From positions 7,671,011-7,735,010 of the forward strand of contig JAQFVV010006221.1 in the NCBI GenBank assembly GCA_028023455.1: a DNA stretch of 64,000 bases, in the 5' to 3' direction. The position numbers and the translations under genes were made by a program. Shown piece by piece: positions 22,964 through 36,230 of the stretch. Within the stretch, counting starts at the first letter, position 1; each line of letters opens with the position of its first letter. The notes beneath the pieces were generated by a model. It did not search any database. It saw only the letters and a list, made by a program, of their open reading frames with translations, and was not told the origin of the DNA. The DNA comes from Epiperipatus broadwayi (Eukaryota; Onychophora; Udeonychophora; Euonychophora; Peripatidae).

Positions 22964-25106
22964 ATTTCCATTAAAAATTTGAAATTTATTTTAAAATATA
23001 CAAAATATTGAGAATACACATTCATCCCAGTTACCAATGCCAATTGGTCCTCCAAAATGGCTTCCAAAGTAAAATTTCACATAAAAATAAGCAATTATAA
23101 TGAGTTCCTATGAAGTCAACATTAGTTTGTTACTTTAAGTCAAAATATAAAATAATCAATTTTTTAAAAAAAGCTTAAATTGAAAAAAAGTATTAATTAA
23201 TGAATAAATATTTTAGTTAGCATATTATTTTTTTAAAAAAAAGGTAAACTATGGATAAATATACTATTTAAAAACATTTCAATAATTGTTACTTTAAAAG
23301 AAGTAAAAATTATAATTTTTCAATTGCTGATCACCACTTTTCTTTTTAATTAGCTGCAGAATGTTTCATGTATCATGATTCATTCGATTAATTAATGCAT
23401 GATAAAAAAATCCTTAACCACAATGCACATTTTAAAATTAAATAAAAAACATAATATAATGCACACTTCAAAATTTATTTTTCATGCAATTTATGTTCAA
23501 TTTTTAAATGTTTTTATTTTTGTAATTTCCAACCAATAAGACATCAAATCTTTTTTGCAGCACTGTAAATTTTTTTTTTTAAAAATTTTCTATGTTTTTT
23601 TAATAAATGCAGTAAAGTTGTATAAAATTTAAATAAAGACATTGTTGTGTACAGCCATTATGACTACAGTCATTGGAAGAGTGGACTGATAAACAGAAAT
23701 AAATATAATACAAGAAATTTGAGTAATTAAACAAGTTAACAAAAATAAAGAATATTTATCAATGTTGACACAATATTAAATAATGCTTACATTTAATAAA
23801 ATAATATTAAATATCACAATTACTTAACCATGGAGGCATACTAAATTTATAATAAGACAAGTATGGCTTGTAAAAATCCCTAGATCCACTTTTGAATCTT
23901 CAGTGGTGAAGTTCACTGGGTACATTTGTAGTCTCTGATGATGTAAAGGTGTGCACAAATCCAAATTCTCACAGGTGAGATTTTATCTTATTCCAGACCA
24001 TTCCCGGGTAGCAATGCTATGTCATGGAAATTTGTAGATCAATCAGGTTACTATTAATGTTATTTTATTTCTGGAACAGGAATCAATCTTTAATTATATT
24101 TGCTTAATTAGTCTCTAATTTGATATACTTATTTAATCCCAATTATTTTTTACTAATGGGAATCTTTAAGCATGCTTATATTAACAGAAATATTTGTATT
24201 TTACTAAACATATAACTTTTTTTTGCTTTCATAAATAATTTAATTCAATTTATTTATTTTTAAGTTAGCATAATTTACATTATTCTAAATATAGCACAAT
24301 TTACGTTATTTACATTATTCTAAAATAGCAGATATACTATGTACAGTTGGTTGCTATAGTTTTAATAATGTATATAAGTGATAAAATCTTTTTCTTTTTT
24401 GACATTTTATACTTGCAATAAAACAGGCTATTGATTTGAATAAGTCACAAACAAATTACATAAGTATTAATTTAAAATTGATAAAGTGATTGATAATTTA
24501 ATATTATATTTAGTAGGCTTTGATTACATAAAGTTGATTGTTAGATGTGCAATATATTGAAACAGTCAATTTTGATCGCTTGCCTGCTTCACCTATTTTT
24601 CCCTCCCATCTATATCTGAGCAGATTTAAACCATCTTAGAGTACCTATATAAACAGCTTCAAACAGTTATATATGTATGATTGCATATATATATATGTGT
24701 GTGTGTATGTGAATGTTAAATCTGCAATCAAGTTGCTATATATTGTAACAGTCAGGTTTGTACATTTGCGCAACAGACTGAGAGTCTGAGTCAGAGAACC
24801 AAAAGCTGACCAAGTCGGGATAGTAATATCCTATGTCTGATCATACCTCAACTCTCTCACTCATGCTTCCAAGTCAACCCATCATGAATGACATGCCTGA
24901 GGTTACACTCGATACCTCTTTAATCACATTCCAGCAATAGCAAAGCAGTAAAACATGAGACACCGCCCCTATTACATATTATATTATATAACTTAACTAG
25001 TGATTCATAAGATAATGAGCAAGTAATGAGACTGAGACAAATTTATATTTCGTAAATTTAATATAATAATTAATAAATAATAAAACAAAATAAATTGGGT
25101 ATAGCT
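22964..25106. other. AT-rich region with no recognisable gene
   Basis: Contains a patch at about 23030-23120 (ccaattggtcctccaaa) that resembles 43570-43650, probably an old shared repeat, and a TG/TA microsatellite near 24665-24710. A slightly GC-richer tract at 24760-24910 is not assignable. Confidence 0.4.
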
Positions 25107-25315
25107 GGCTCACACGCAAGTGAATGGATACTCAGGGTTAGGAAGAATATATTACAGCAATTGCTATAGTGCTCACATGCAGGTGAGTGACTCAGGGTTA
25201 CAAAGTTAATTATATAGGATTCACATGCAGGTGAGTGGTTCAGGGTTATAAAATAATATCATAAAGCAATTTATATAGAGCTCACATGCAGGTGAGTGGA
25301 TACTCAGGGTTACAA
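25107..25315. repeat. Minisatellite, four diverged units
   Basis: Four head-to-tail units share ctcacatgcaggtgagtg followed by ctcagggtta, with unit lengths of about 45-65 bp because the AT-rich spacer varies. Confidence 0.85.
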
Positions 25316-26325
25316 ATGATTTAATTAGTCTATGACTTTTTAATAAGCTTATGCCCTCTTCCATGTCTTAACTCATGCTATGTTTTAGATAGTGGACATC
25401 AGTGATAGCTAGAGTGATCAAGTTATTGGCCACTGATAGAGATTATATTATTATTACTAAGTTTAAAATTATATTATTATTACTAAGTTTAAAATCAATT
25501 ATAAAGATATTTGCGTGATTTAAATAATTGCTGTACAGATAAACACATTAACTCAAGTTTCCGAATCGGATCAAAACCGAAGTTACTTTCTAGGGAAGCC
25601 AAACTGAGGTGTGGCAGTCGAACATCAGATTCTAGTGTGTTATAAACTATAGTATCAGAATAAATGTGCCTCGAATGTATTCTTAAATGAGGTTTATTAC
25701 CTAGTAAACAGTTCCCCAAACTAATCTGCTTGCTATAATTGAAGAGGCCTTTTTATTAAAGTGAGCAGAAGAGTGGCTTACGAGCGAGCCCTTTGGAATG
25801 CTTTGGTTCTGTTAAATACAAATAAGTGTCACATTTGCCTAAACTTTCAAGGCATGACTTGATGTGGAAACAATCCTGATGTAGGCCATTATAGGTCTAG
25901 CAAGGAGATATGCATATTTATGCTAACTAGCAACACATTCGCAACACTAAATTAATATTTTATAAATTAATTATGCCAAATCTTAGCTTCTTCAGTGCTA
26001 CTACCACCGGTCAGTTCATAAATAAGATTATTAAGTTACATAATAAAGGTGATAATGAGAATCTGATTTAAGGTTTTCTGCATAGCTGCTTATTCTCTAA
26101 TTAAATGAAGTTATAGAAAAACTTAAAAGATTTATTAGAACTGGAAACATTAATTATATGTAGTATAGTTTACATCTAATGTCAAACAAACTGACTTTTA
26201 AACAATCTAAGATAGGGATTATTAAATAGCTCACACAATATTTATTCTTAAATAAATTACCCAAATAACTTAAATTACTTAAATAACTCATCAAAATAGG
26301 CCTTACTAATAATGAAAAATGTGTT
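25316..26325. other. AT-rich region with no recognisable gene
   Basis: The only internal structure is a short direct repeat of ttatattattattactaag at about 25443-25490. The small minus-strand frame at 25719-25495 has no features I recognise. Confidence 0.4.
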
Positions 26326-26560
26326 TCAAATAACTTACGCAAAACCTACATTTTAAATAGCTTGCGTAAAATATACTTTTTAAATAACTGGCAAAATACA
26401 TATTTTAAATGACTTACGCAAATATACATCTTAAATAACATGAGCAAAATCTGTGTTTTAAATAACATACGCAAAATATACATTTTAAATAACTTTAGCA
26501 AATATTTTCATTTTAAATAACTTGAGCAAAAGATGCATTTTAAATAACTTGTTAGGGCAT
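26326..26560. repeat. Minisatellite, about eight ~27-bp units
   Basis: Repeated unit of the form attttaaataacttacgcaa, with variants tagcttgcg, taacatgag, taactttag and taacttgag. Units drift in length by 1-3 bases. Confidence 0.85.
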
Positions 26561-28238
26561 TATAAGTAACTGATTCACTCTAGCGTAAATAATAGTTTTA
26601 TTTCAGAAAGGAGTTTTGACTATATTCTTTATATTACAATAACCTGATATAATAAAAAGTGATTGCTTGCCCCTCTCCTGTTAATTTATTTAATGCACAA
26701 AACTCCGTTCTGAGGAACATAGCATAAATTAATAAACATGAACTTAAAACTAAAGATAGATGGCATAAGAATAAATTGTATAAAACGATCAATAAATTTA
26801 TAATTTAGAAATGAAACTTTGTTTGAATGTTTTTATAGAAATTAAATATTTATACTTACTTTAAATATTAATGATCAATTCAAATTATTTATGATCAAGC
26901 AAGAATTTTGAGAGTGCTCTAAGCTTTAAATAAATTTAATATAAATAGTTTAGTGTAACATTTAAATGATAATTAATTACGAGATTTATTGGTTAGGCTA
27001 ACTTTTCATTTAGAATAATTTTAGTAATGGAATTAAATGTTTTGCAGAATGATTTACCGGTATAGTCTTTAAGGCATTCTTTAAGGTGCTTCTTTCTATC
27101 AAATCAGGCTGGGCTCCTCTGGGTTTGAGTCTAGATGCAGCTATGTAAATTTACTTGGTGGCAGATTTCTCCCCATCATTTTGTTCAAGGAACTCTCTGG
27201 CATTTCAGGTGTAGTTTCTTTGTCCATCACGGACTGGGCATGGTTGATGTTGATGTCTTCTCCCATCTGGTAGCTGCTTGTCTGGGAAGAGCAGACATCT
27301 GTCTGTGGTCTCTAGCCAATGGTTTTCATTCTGGCAGCTTGGGTACTGGATTTCTAGGATTCAGCTTGCTAGTATGGCAGAAACAGTTTTTAATGATTTT
27401 TCAGCACTGGTCTTCAGAAAATATTTTCCACAGTAAATATAACTTTTTTCACAGCAACAGCTAAGAAGAATGATGATGAAGGATGGCTATTGATGGCTAT
27501 TACATGCCTGTTTTATATTATATTTTTGACAGTAGGTCCCTCCTCTTTTTTCTCATGCCACATCACCTGATTACTGGTTCGAACTAGCCTTTAACTAAAT
27601 ATCCACTTAGTAAAATATTTAGTATAGCTAAATCTGGACTGGAAGGCTCTATTATTTTGATTTGCATCATAGTTATATCCAGGGACAAAGATGATATTCC
27701 CAAGAGAATGGCCATAGCACTTAGTGTGAAATTTATGCCTGACTGAATTTTATAATTGGTCTTAGTTATAATTTTAAATAGGTCAAATTTTATCTAAAGA
27801 TTTATTTTTAGAACGGATGTTAAAACTCATAAACAAATTACCAGCTTGTGTAATTTTAAACAAACAATAGAACTGAAAATTATTTAACTTGAAAATTATT
27901 TAAAATGAATATTGAAAATTAAATAAGTAATTTTATAAATTTAAACTTATTATGCTGTTATATAGATAAATTTTAACTACACAGTTATGTTTACTTCAGT
28001 TGTAACAAACATAAATGAATATGCATGTATATAAATATTTAAAACTGTATTTTCATATTTATAATTAATAGGACGATTATATACGCACATACTCGTAATA
28101 TTATAAGCACACTCAACGTTTTAAATTAAAGAAACACATGCAATCTGAGTGCAACAAAATACACTATTATAGAATATAATAGGTGAAACAGATCTAACTG
28201 TTTCAATATATATAGAGATTACAGGTATATATTTAGTG
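26561..28238. other. Intergenic region with a GC-richer patch
   Basis: 27062-27470 is clearly less AT-rich than its surroundings. A 109-codon plus-strand frame (27135-27464) lies there, but its composition (many Trp, Phe, His, Cys) suggests an antisense or non-coding reading. This may be a degraded repeat. Nothing else is supported. Confidence 0.35.
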
Positions 28239-28903
28239 TTAACCCTTAAACCGCTAATTATATTATTGGTCGTGTCAAGTAAAAATCAAACCTTTTAATT
28301 GGCCAACTCACAAACTGAAGACAAAGTCAATTGTCAAAATATTTTCACCTTTAATATTATATTCACTTTAGATTCGTTTATAAAAAGTATATTAATAATT
28401 TGTCAGGTTATGAAAGTGAATGAAAGTTCTTTCAAAAATAAATTTCTATTTATTTATTATAAAATATTCAATTTCGGCAAATTTAAAAGTGAACATAGTA
28501 ACGAATAAAAAAGAGTTGCTGACGTCAATTTTTTTTTCAGTTACGTTATGGAAAAGAAAATATTTTTTTTGCTAAAATCTGAAATATTTTTACTAAAATC
28601 TTCAATATTTTTCTAAAATAATTTTGTTTTTTAGCATATTTTATGAAAATGATTTGTAGTTTCTCAAATAATACTTTTATAATAGTTTAAAACACTTGTT
28701 TATCATATTCGAAATGAAAATCTTAGCATTCTTCCTTATTTTCTTTGATCAGGCAGTTTCTTTGTTCTTTTCAGCCAATCAGAATGTCTTTGACAGCTGA
28801 GACCCAATCAGCGACAAGCTTCCTTTTTTGTTTAACTTTACAGGCGGTTTTATTGATTTTTTACTTGTAAAATAATTCAAAAGAGGGCAGCATCTTACAG
28901 AAC
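28239..28903. repeat. ~650-bp dispersed repeat, copy 2, beginning TTAACCC
   Basis: Partner of 19313-19960 in the same orientation, with collinear blocks throughout and many small differences. It includes two CCAAT-like boxes at about 28777-28812 (gccaatcag, cccaatcag). Confidence 0.65.
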
Positions 28904-31739
28904 TTTTAAAAATCTAACTATTGACTCTAGAATGGTTATCCTAGCATTAAAAATAACAGAATTAGAGTGACATCAATCATCAACGAGACCTCTCGTAAGA
29001 GGTGGGCTATGGGTAAGTTGTACAGTTTAAAAAGCAATTTATTTTAAATTATTAGTCTATTTTATATTTTATTTTGTTTAAATCGCATATATATTAGAGA
29101 TAATCCAGGTACCACCATCTTACATAAATAGTGAAAAATTAGTTTTTACCGATTATGAATTTTGATTTAAATTAGTTGTAAACAATTTTAATTATACAAT
29201 TGCACTTGCACTGGTATAATGTGAATTTTGAATTTAAAATCTTAGATTTTAAATATTTTTCTTAAAATTGGCAAAGTTGTAAATGTGCACTCAACCAGCA
29301 CTATTGAACAATAACCAAAATAAAGTAAAACTGTGAGATTTAAAATTAAAACAAAACTAAATTAAAATTAAGAAATTAAATATGCTAAATGTCACAGATG
29401 TGCTAATGGATTTTCCAGTAGCTTGCAATCTTGTCAACAATCAGGTGGCCAAGAATAAAATCGTATAACTAGTTCAATTTTTATAATCAATAGATATACT
29501 ATATTGCTAACAATTGGGTGGTAAACTGAATCCAGATCTGTTTGAAATTTAACATGGCAAAACAGAGGGCATAGACTTGCTGATTCTCCCATGGAAGATG
29601 ATAGTCTATAGTCCCCTTCAATATTCTATCTCAGTCAGCCATCACCGCTGCAATGAATAGTGTTCCAGCCAGCAGCCTGTTGTAAGATCCTAGTAAAAAC
29701 CAAGCTGTCTGCCCAAAGAGAAAGTGCCTACATCACCGTCCAGTGTGCCTGAAGCTGCATGTTGAATCATGGAGTAGAGGTGAATGGATTGAATGTTGGT
29801 CAAACTCAGGGTCTCACCATCTAATTTGGTCAGCTTTAGTGTGTTTTATCTAGACTCTGGATTTTGTTACCTGGATGGTGAAATCTTACCATTACAATAT
29901 GAAATATTTTTTTTCTCAAAATAACTTATAACTATAATGACTATTACTATTGTCATATTTTTGCTACAGGAAAAATAATATTTGTAAGAATTCTAATGTA
30001 TAAAACTAATTGAAGGAATATAAATTAGCTAATATATACATTTTACAGCTAAATTTTAATACAATTAGTTGTTATACATCATCAAAGTTTATTACTTACT
30101 GTGATAAAATCTTTTTTTTAATTTTGTAATTCTTAAAGATAAAAATTTTCTTTATTTTGAATATGCCACTAATGAAAAGTATAGTATATTTTGTAAAGAT
30201 ACTGGATGAAGATTAAGTAAAAGGCATTAATCATATTTTAATTTTATAATTAAAATAATATTGTATACTGTATAATGAATAAACTCTATTATATATTTTT
30301 AACATGTATATCACCATTTTATTTTTGAATGAAGGACCTGTAATAAAGTCAGTATCCTATAATGTTACTCACTAATCATATAAAATAACCAGTTTTTTAA
30401 CCGCCATCTTGAAAAAATGGTGGATATTTTTTTTAAATGTTTCAATTTTTTTAAAGATTGTAATAGTGAATAATCAATTGTAAATCAAAATAATGGATGC
30501 AAATTAATGATGATTTCTATGGTGAATCCTTGCATAAAGTTCTAGCACTAAATGGGGTAAAAGTATTATTATAATTATTTTTGCTTTTTTCAGTTATTTA
30601 ATTTCTATTTGTGTTTATATAAATAAACTTCTTTCGCAAGAAATAATGTTAGCTGGTTGGATAGAAGCTCCTGGAGTAGATACAAACTTTTTATAGACTA
30701 AATTAGATTACAACGAATTGTTTAGAGACCCCTGATTTAGAACAAAAAAAAGTTTAATATATAAGAATTTAAATATTTAATATTAAGTCTAATTTCTTTT
30801 TACTTCACTTTAATAAGATATTTTTAAATTATTGTTATCTTCTATTTATTTTACTAATGAAATATTTTATACAGATGTTACAAATTGATTTATTTTCTAA
30901 ATGAAGTCCAATAGACAGTTTAAATTCAATTAAATTAATTTTCTTAAAGAAACTTTACTTCTTAAATATATTTTGATAAAATGCACTTTTGTACTGAGTA
31001 TAAGAGCAATTTTACTTTAAAGAAAATAAAGCTTTTATTTATTCTTCTTTCCTTTCTTTTCTTTTAATCTTATTAATTCTTTTTATTATTTTCTCTGTGT
31101 TTGTTTTAATTTTTAACTTTGCAGTCAAACTCACTCCCCTTCACTTTTTTTTTTGTTTTCTTTTTTAAATCCACTTATTTTTTTTTCGCTTGGTTGAATC
31201 AGAATTAATTTAATATTATTTTTTCAGTCTTGAAGTGAGAACTGATAAACTTGTAAAAAAATTGTATTAATATTTTTTTTTCTGTTATATATATAATTTT
31301 GGAAAAAGTCTTAAATTTTGACATATCTTAATTTTTATGTTATAATTGATTAAAGATGTAAGACCTCGTTAAAATATGCAAGGGAACTGTAAAAACAAGA
31401 TGATACATAAATTATGTCAGTAGAGTAGACAAGCGATGGCAACTATGATCAATGGTATCCAAATGTCATCACCTGATCATTGTAATATTTGATTACACTA
31501 TTAACATTCAGATAGAAAACTTAAAATAGATAGCAGTCACAACATTTACATAAATCATCACAGAGTAATCACCCACCCATGCACGCACACCAAGCTGGCT
31601 AATTATTGAATAATGAAAAAATTTTCAATTCTTGCATTATCATCAATTAAAAATAGCTAGAAATCTATTTACAAACTAATATTTGTTAGCCAAATTGGTT
31701 ATGGGGTATATTAATACACATATATATTGTCCAATATAT
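28904..31739. other. AT-rich region with a GC-richer patch
   Basis: 29560-29880 is GC-richer (gccagcagcctg, catcaccgtccag) without a usable open frame in any reading I tried; it may be an old repeat. The remainder is low-complexity A/T with T and A runs. Confidence 0.35.
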
Positions 31740-31812
31740 ATATATCATATTCAAATATAAGTATACTTAAATTACTATATATACTAGTATACTTATATTT
31801 GAATATATATTC
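31740..31812. repeat. AT-rich palindrome
   Basis: catattcaaatataagtata is inverted about 30 bases later as tatacttatatttgaatat, forming a hairpin next to an AT microsatellite. Confidence 0.8.
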
Positions 31813-31949
31813 AGCCTGTATTCTGCCCATCCCTCTTCTGTGTATTTAAAAGGACATATTAAGGTCCTATACGTGAAACATCAGAATGACTGAAAGACAA
31901 CAAGGGTATGACAATAATATTGCAATCAACAAGGGCTTTGTGTGTTCCA

Positions 31950-32215
31950 TCATTGAATTTTTGATATGAATGGCTGAAGAGTTGGAAGGTGGAGAAAGTT
32001 GAAGCTTGTCCTTTAAAGTTTGAAGGTCGAGCACTGATTGTATATATGTGTGAGAGACTGTAATCTGAACCAACTGATGAGTGCTGGTTAAGCATGAAAT
32101 ATGTGTATTGGAGATCATTGATCTTTTTTTACATGTATGTGATCATGTGTATTGGTTGTATAAGATGGGGTGCATAGCTGTATGGATCTTAAAAATCTGA
32201 GTTTAAGTCTCTTAT
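31950..32215 (+). mobile_element. Single unit of hammerhead family 3
   Basis: Order: gctgaagagttgga, aagcttgtcctttaaagttt, tgattgtatatatgtg, the hammerhead (32070-32111), ggagatcattgatc, catgtatgtgatcatgtgta, ttgtataaga, and finally tctgagtttaagtctc, which resembles a polymerase III B box. The same order occurs at 55130-55435 and, inverted, at 57770-58130. A ribozyme next to a tRNA-like end recalls the hammerhead-bearing Sm-alpha SINE of Schistosoma. No open frame is present. Confidence 0.65.
32070..32111 (+). ncRNA. Hammerhead ribozyme motif, family 3, core intact
   Basis: Stem I CCAA (32070-32073) pairs with TTGG (32108-32111). CTGATGA is at 32074-32080. Stem II (32081-32095) is GTGCT with AGCAT around a 5-nt loop. 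GAA is at 32096-32098. Stem III is ATATGTGT (32099-32106), pairing through A-U and G-U pairs. Predicted cleavage follows A at 32107. Compared with the ATACGTAT of the 6.9-kb relative, the changes keep pairing. Confidence 0.65.
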
Positions 32216-32269
32216 ATATATATATAAACATTAAAAGCATAAAGCTAAACTAGTCAATAAATAATCAAA

Positions 32270-32756
32270 ATTAGCCCAAATTCACAATTCAACCAGTCTA
32301 GCCAAGAAAATAAACTCTAAAATACTACCAATGTTTATCCTGCTATTACCCACAATTTCACTTATTTTCCATACTCTTAATATTAAAAGAACTTTTAAAT
32401 AAGTCAATTTCATTTTTCTCAAAGAATACAACCTTAACTTCATCAAAATTAATAATGTAGCACGTATCTTATTCATGGGTTTAAAAGTTCTTTTAATATT
32501 AAGATGTATGGGGAGTAAGTAGAATTGTGGGTAATGTTTAGTTTAAATGTTATTTTGTAGTTCTTTGCGTTGATGGTCGAGGGGTCAGCACAGCTGCCTT
32601 ACAAGCAGTTGTCCCTGGTTAGCGGGTTCGCTTCCCGGCCAATGCTATGACACATTAGAAAAAAAAAGAAATCTGCCTGTAGCAGAGAAACCATTGGTAG
32701 TGTTTTAGAATTTATTTTCTTGGCTAGTCTGGTTGAGTTGTGAATTTGGGGTAATT
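32270..32756. repeat. Long hairpin interrupted by a SINE
   Basis: The left arm (about 32270-32402) and right arm (about 32476-32756) are inverted copies. Examples are accagtctagccaagaaaat against attttcttggctagtctggt, and ttaatattaaaagaactttt against its reverse complement. The right arm is split by the SINE at 32567-32665. The hairpin therefore predates the SINE. Confidence 0.8.
32567..32665 (+). mobile_element. tRNA-Gly-derived SINE nested in a hairpin
   Basis: Head gcgttgatggtcgaggggtc, B box GCGGGTTCGCTTCCC, the ggccaatgctatgacaca tail joint and an A-rich end. The anticodon-loop region reads CTTACAA. Confidence 0.75.
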
Positions 32757-32759
32757 TTG

Positions 32760-35290
32760 TTTATATATAAATATAAAGTGAAAGAATAATATTATGGAGA
32801 TTGATGGGTGTATTGGACTGAGTGGCAAGATTAGTTATTCAACTTAATAGAAGATACCAAATGCAGATAATTCAGGTTTATGCCCCAACAATTTTTCATA
32901 GTGATGAAGTAGTAGAAGGTTTTTATATGGATGTACAAAAGTCTTTTGATCAGTCTAAGCAACATTTTAAAATTGTTATGGAAGACTTTAATGCTAGAAT
33001 TGGTAAACAATTGAAAGATGAAAATGCTAGGTAAATTTGGTTATGATAATAGAAATGAGATAGGACATAGACTTGTGAAGTTTGCAGAAATTAAAAAACT
33101 TTATATGATGAAAGGAAATGGACATGAAAGCAGCCAAATGAAGATACAGCAGAATTGGATTCTAATTTGACTAACAGAAAATACATATTTCAAGATTGTG
33201 ATGTTCTTAATAAATTCAACGCAGGGAGTGATCATTGATTAGTAAGATGTAAGATACATGTTAATGCAAAACTATAATGATAAAAATTATTAAAATATAC
33301 AATATTCACAATTGATAATCCTAATCTTCAGAAACATTCTAATAAATTTAAAGTAGAACTTGCAAATCATTTTCAAATATTAACAGATTTTTAAAATGAT
33401 TCAGATTTGAATGAAAGTAATAGAAAAATAATTGATACACTTTTAAAAACTGCAACAACGATAGCTGGAAAAAAAGCAGCAATTGAGCAATAAAATTTCT
33501 ACTGACACTAGAAAATTTATGAAGAAAGAAGAAATATAATGATATATAAAAATGATGCATTAAGAAAAATTGAATGGTGCGGAAAAGTGTTGCTAATAAT
33601 ATAAGAAAATATAATTGTGAACTAGCAAAGAAAACTATAAAAGAGAATAAAAGACTCAAGAGTGTAAAACAACAATAAGAAAAAAAAGATGGAACTATTA
33701 CTAAAAAGAAAGATGATATCATAAAATGTGTAGAAGAGTTCTATGGAAAATTATAGTAATAAATAAAAGAAGTACATCCTATAATTATAATATTTTGTGA
33801 ATTGTTCAAGATTTTAAATGAAGATGTGAGACCTGCAATTAAATTTATGAAGAAGGGAAAAGCCCCAGGTAATGATGGAATTATAATCGATATCTTAAAA
33901 GAAGCAGATGAAGAAATAGAATTTTTGGGGGCAAAGTTATATACCAAATGTTTAAATGATAAAGATGTACCAGTTGATTTGAATAATATAGTATTAATAT
34001 TTAAAAATGTGATAAAGAAGATATTAGAAATTATAGACTTATCAGCCTTTTATCAGTTTTATACAAAAATTTTACCAAGAAAATTACAACTTGTCTACAG
34101 ACAAGTTTGGATTTCAACCAATCTGAAGAACAAGCTTGATTTAAAATGGTTTTAATATAGTGGATTATATCCAAGTATTAAGACAAATTATAGAAAGGAC
34201 CAAGACTATGAGTTGCCATTATACTTTGGATTTGTAGATTATGAAAAGGCATTTGATTCTATAAGCATTTCTTCAGTGATTAAAGTATTGGATTATCAAG
34301 GTATAAACCCAGGATGTCATATTCTGAAGAATATTTTAAAAAATGCATCAGCAACAATTATGTTACATAATGATACTAGGAAGATTAACACTGAGAAGGG
34401 TGTAATACACATTGACTCTATATCTTCAATAGTTTCTACAGCAGTGCTGCAAGAAGTATTTTGTGAATTTAAATGGAAAGCTAAAATAATAAAAGTAAAT
34501 GATTATTTAAGTCATTTAGATTTTGCAGATGATGTAATTGTTTTTGCAAATAATGCTTCAGAGCTTCAGGAAATGTTCAGATGAAAGTAAGAAAATAGGA
34601 CTAAAGATAAATATTAAAAAGACTAAAATAGATTCAATGGATTTTCTCAAAAGATGAAAATAAAGATTGATAATTATGAATTAGAAGAAGTTAACAACTA
34701 CAAATACCTTGTTCAGATTATTACTACAAATGGGAACCTAATGTATGAAATTAATCATAGAATAAATCTTGGTTTGAGTGCTTTTGGTAGAAATTATTTA
34801 ATACTAAAAGGAGATACGACTATGTGTTTGAAAAGGAAGGTTTTTAATAAATGTGTGTTACCACTTCTTACTAATGGTTCTGAGACTTGGACAATTAACA
34901 AAAGAACAATAAAGATACTTCAGACTATTCAAAGAAATATGGAAAGATGCATATTAGGAGTAACAAGAAGAGATGGAAAATGCAATACATAGGTAAGATA
35001 GCATCAAATGTTACTGACATTATTGAAATAATTAAGAGACTGAAGTGGAGTTGAACTGGACATATTGCTAGAAGAGATGATAATAGATGGAAAGTTGAAA
35101 TCTTAAACTGGATTTCAAGAGATTTAAAAGATCCAGAAAAAGATCGTGTATGAGATGGATAACTGAAATAAGGGAGTATTCATGGGTGATTTGGAGAAGA
35201 TACGCTAGAGATTGGAGAAGATGGATTCAACTTGGAGAGACCTTCATCCTGGAGTGGACTGTAATAGTTGTCAATGACAATAATATATAT
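32760..35290 (+). pseudogene. Decayed RTE-type LINE (endonuclease and reverse transcriptase)
   Basis: The 5' part (32822-33034) encodes the end of an APE-type endonuclease: IIQVYAPT, then FKIVMEDFNARIGK; downstream, out of frame, comes a GSDH-like cagggagtgatcatt stretch (about 33221-33238). Reverse transcriptase follows: IKFMKKGKAPGNDGI (33838-33882), FGFVDYEKAFD (34229-34258) and HLDFADDVIVFANN (34513-34560), i.e. the A and C catalytic motifs with aspartates intact. A 3' segment has KCVLPLLTNGSETWTINKR and GVTRRDGK, and the C-terminus has MRWITEIREYSWVIWRRYAR. This order is typical of RTE-clade LINEs. Many stops and frameshifts break it into five frames, and the endonuclease start is missing. 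It cannot encode active enzyme, but a related live copy elsewhere could mobilise SINEs. Confidence 0.85.
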
Positions 35291-36230
35291 ATATGTAATA
35301 CAAATAAAATGTCTGTTAATTATAAAATTATTATAATAACAATAAAAATAATAAATATAATAGTAGTATTATTTATATATAAGCAAATAAATAAAGATAA
35401 TAATAAATGAATGATTGATTGGCCATAAATAACATGATGTTACAGCACTGTCATAGAAGGCTGAAGTCAATGATTCCATTCAGTTAAACTACAATGGCAT
35501 TTCAAAATCCTTATTTAAACACTTCACACTTAATTCTGTGACTCTATTTCTATACAAACATCAGAAGGAGAGGAAAATAAATTTTTTGTTTATCCATATG
35601 AAAAGCAATTTTTAATTAACTAATATTGATTCAACAAGCCATTTATTATTCACATAGCTTTGATGCCCTGTGTGATTTAACATAGTTGTAGAGTATCCAG
35701 CTTGGGATTGGGAGGCACTCACAGGTATGGTTCTTGAAGTTCTCATGAGCTCCAAACAATAAATCCATATGCTCCTTTTGAGTTATTATATATGTCTTTG
35801 ACAGCTTATAAGTACAGAAACACTTGAGTTATTAATAAAATGAAATGTGGAGTTGTCTTTCATTATATTTAATGGCTTCCTTCTAATGATAGTTTTCTAT
35901 CTAATCTCTTTGCTTATTAAATCATATTAGTCTTTTCATTAATAATGATTTCTATTTTTAGGTTAATTACTGATTAAATGTTTCATCAGGTAATTTTATT
36001 CTAATTATTTGCCCATACTTAAGTGTTTGGGTTGAAAGAATATGTGGATTCGTTCTATTCTTTCGCAAAGACTTTATCTTGTGTTGGAAGTGAAAGTATT
36101 CATTTATTATTAAGATTCATAAAGCGCATGTGCATTAGCTTGAAAAGCTGATCCTTAATTTATTTTAATTATTATTATAAAGTCATGACTTTTTAATAAA
36201 TATGCAAATCTTAAAACTATTCCAAATTAC
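35291..36230. other. AT-rich region, nothing recognised
   Basis: Apart from the AT-rich LINE tail (35280-35400) I see no gene or defined repeat. Confidence 0.5.

Noticed and set aside
22724-23011. 95-codon frame with a long poly-tyrosine run
   Set aside because: It is simply the translation of the CTA/TTA microsatellite.
24555-24790. tattgaaacagtca and tattgtaacagtca as further starts of the long LTR family
   Set aside because: Only about 10 bases match the LTR start, the rest is not collinear, and no end or target duplication is visible.
25107-26560. Possible CRISPR-like arrays
   Set aside because: The repeats drift in length and sequence and have no unique spacers; they are ordinary minisatellites in animal DNA.
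27135-27464. 109-codon frame in a GC-richer patch
   Set aside because: Unusual Trp/His/Phe/Cys composition and no recognisable motif; the GC content may come from an old repeat.
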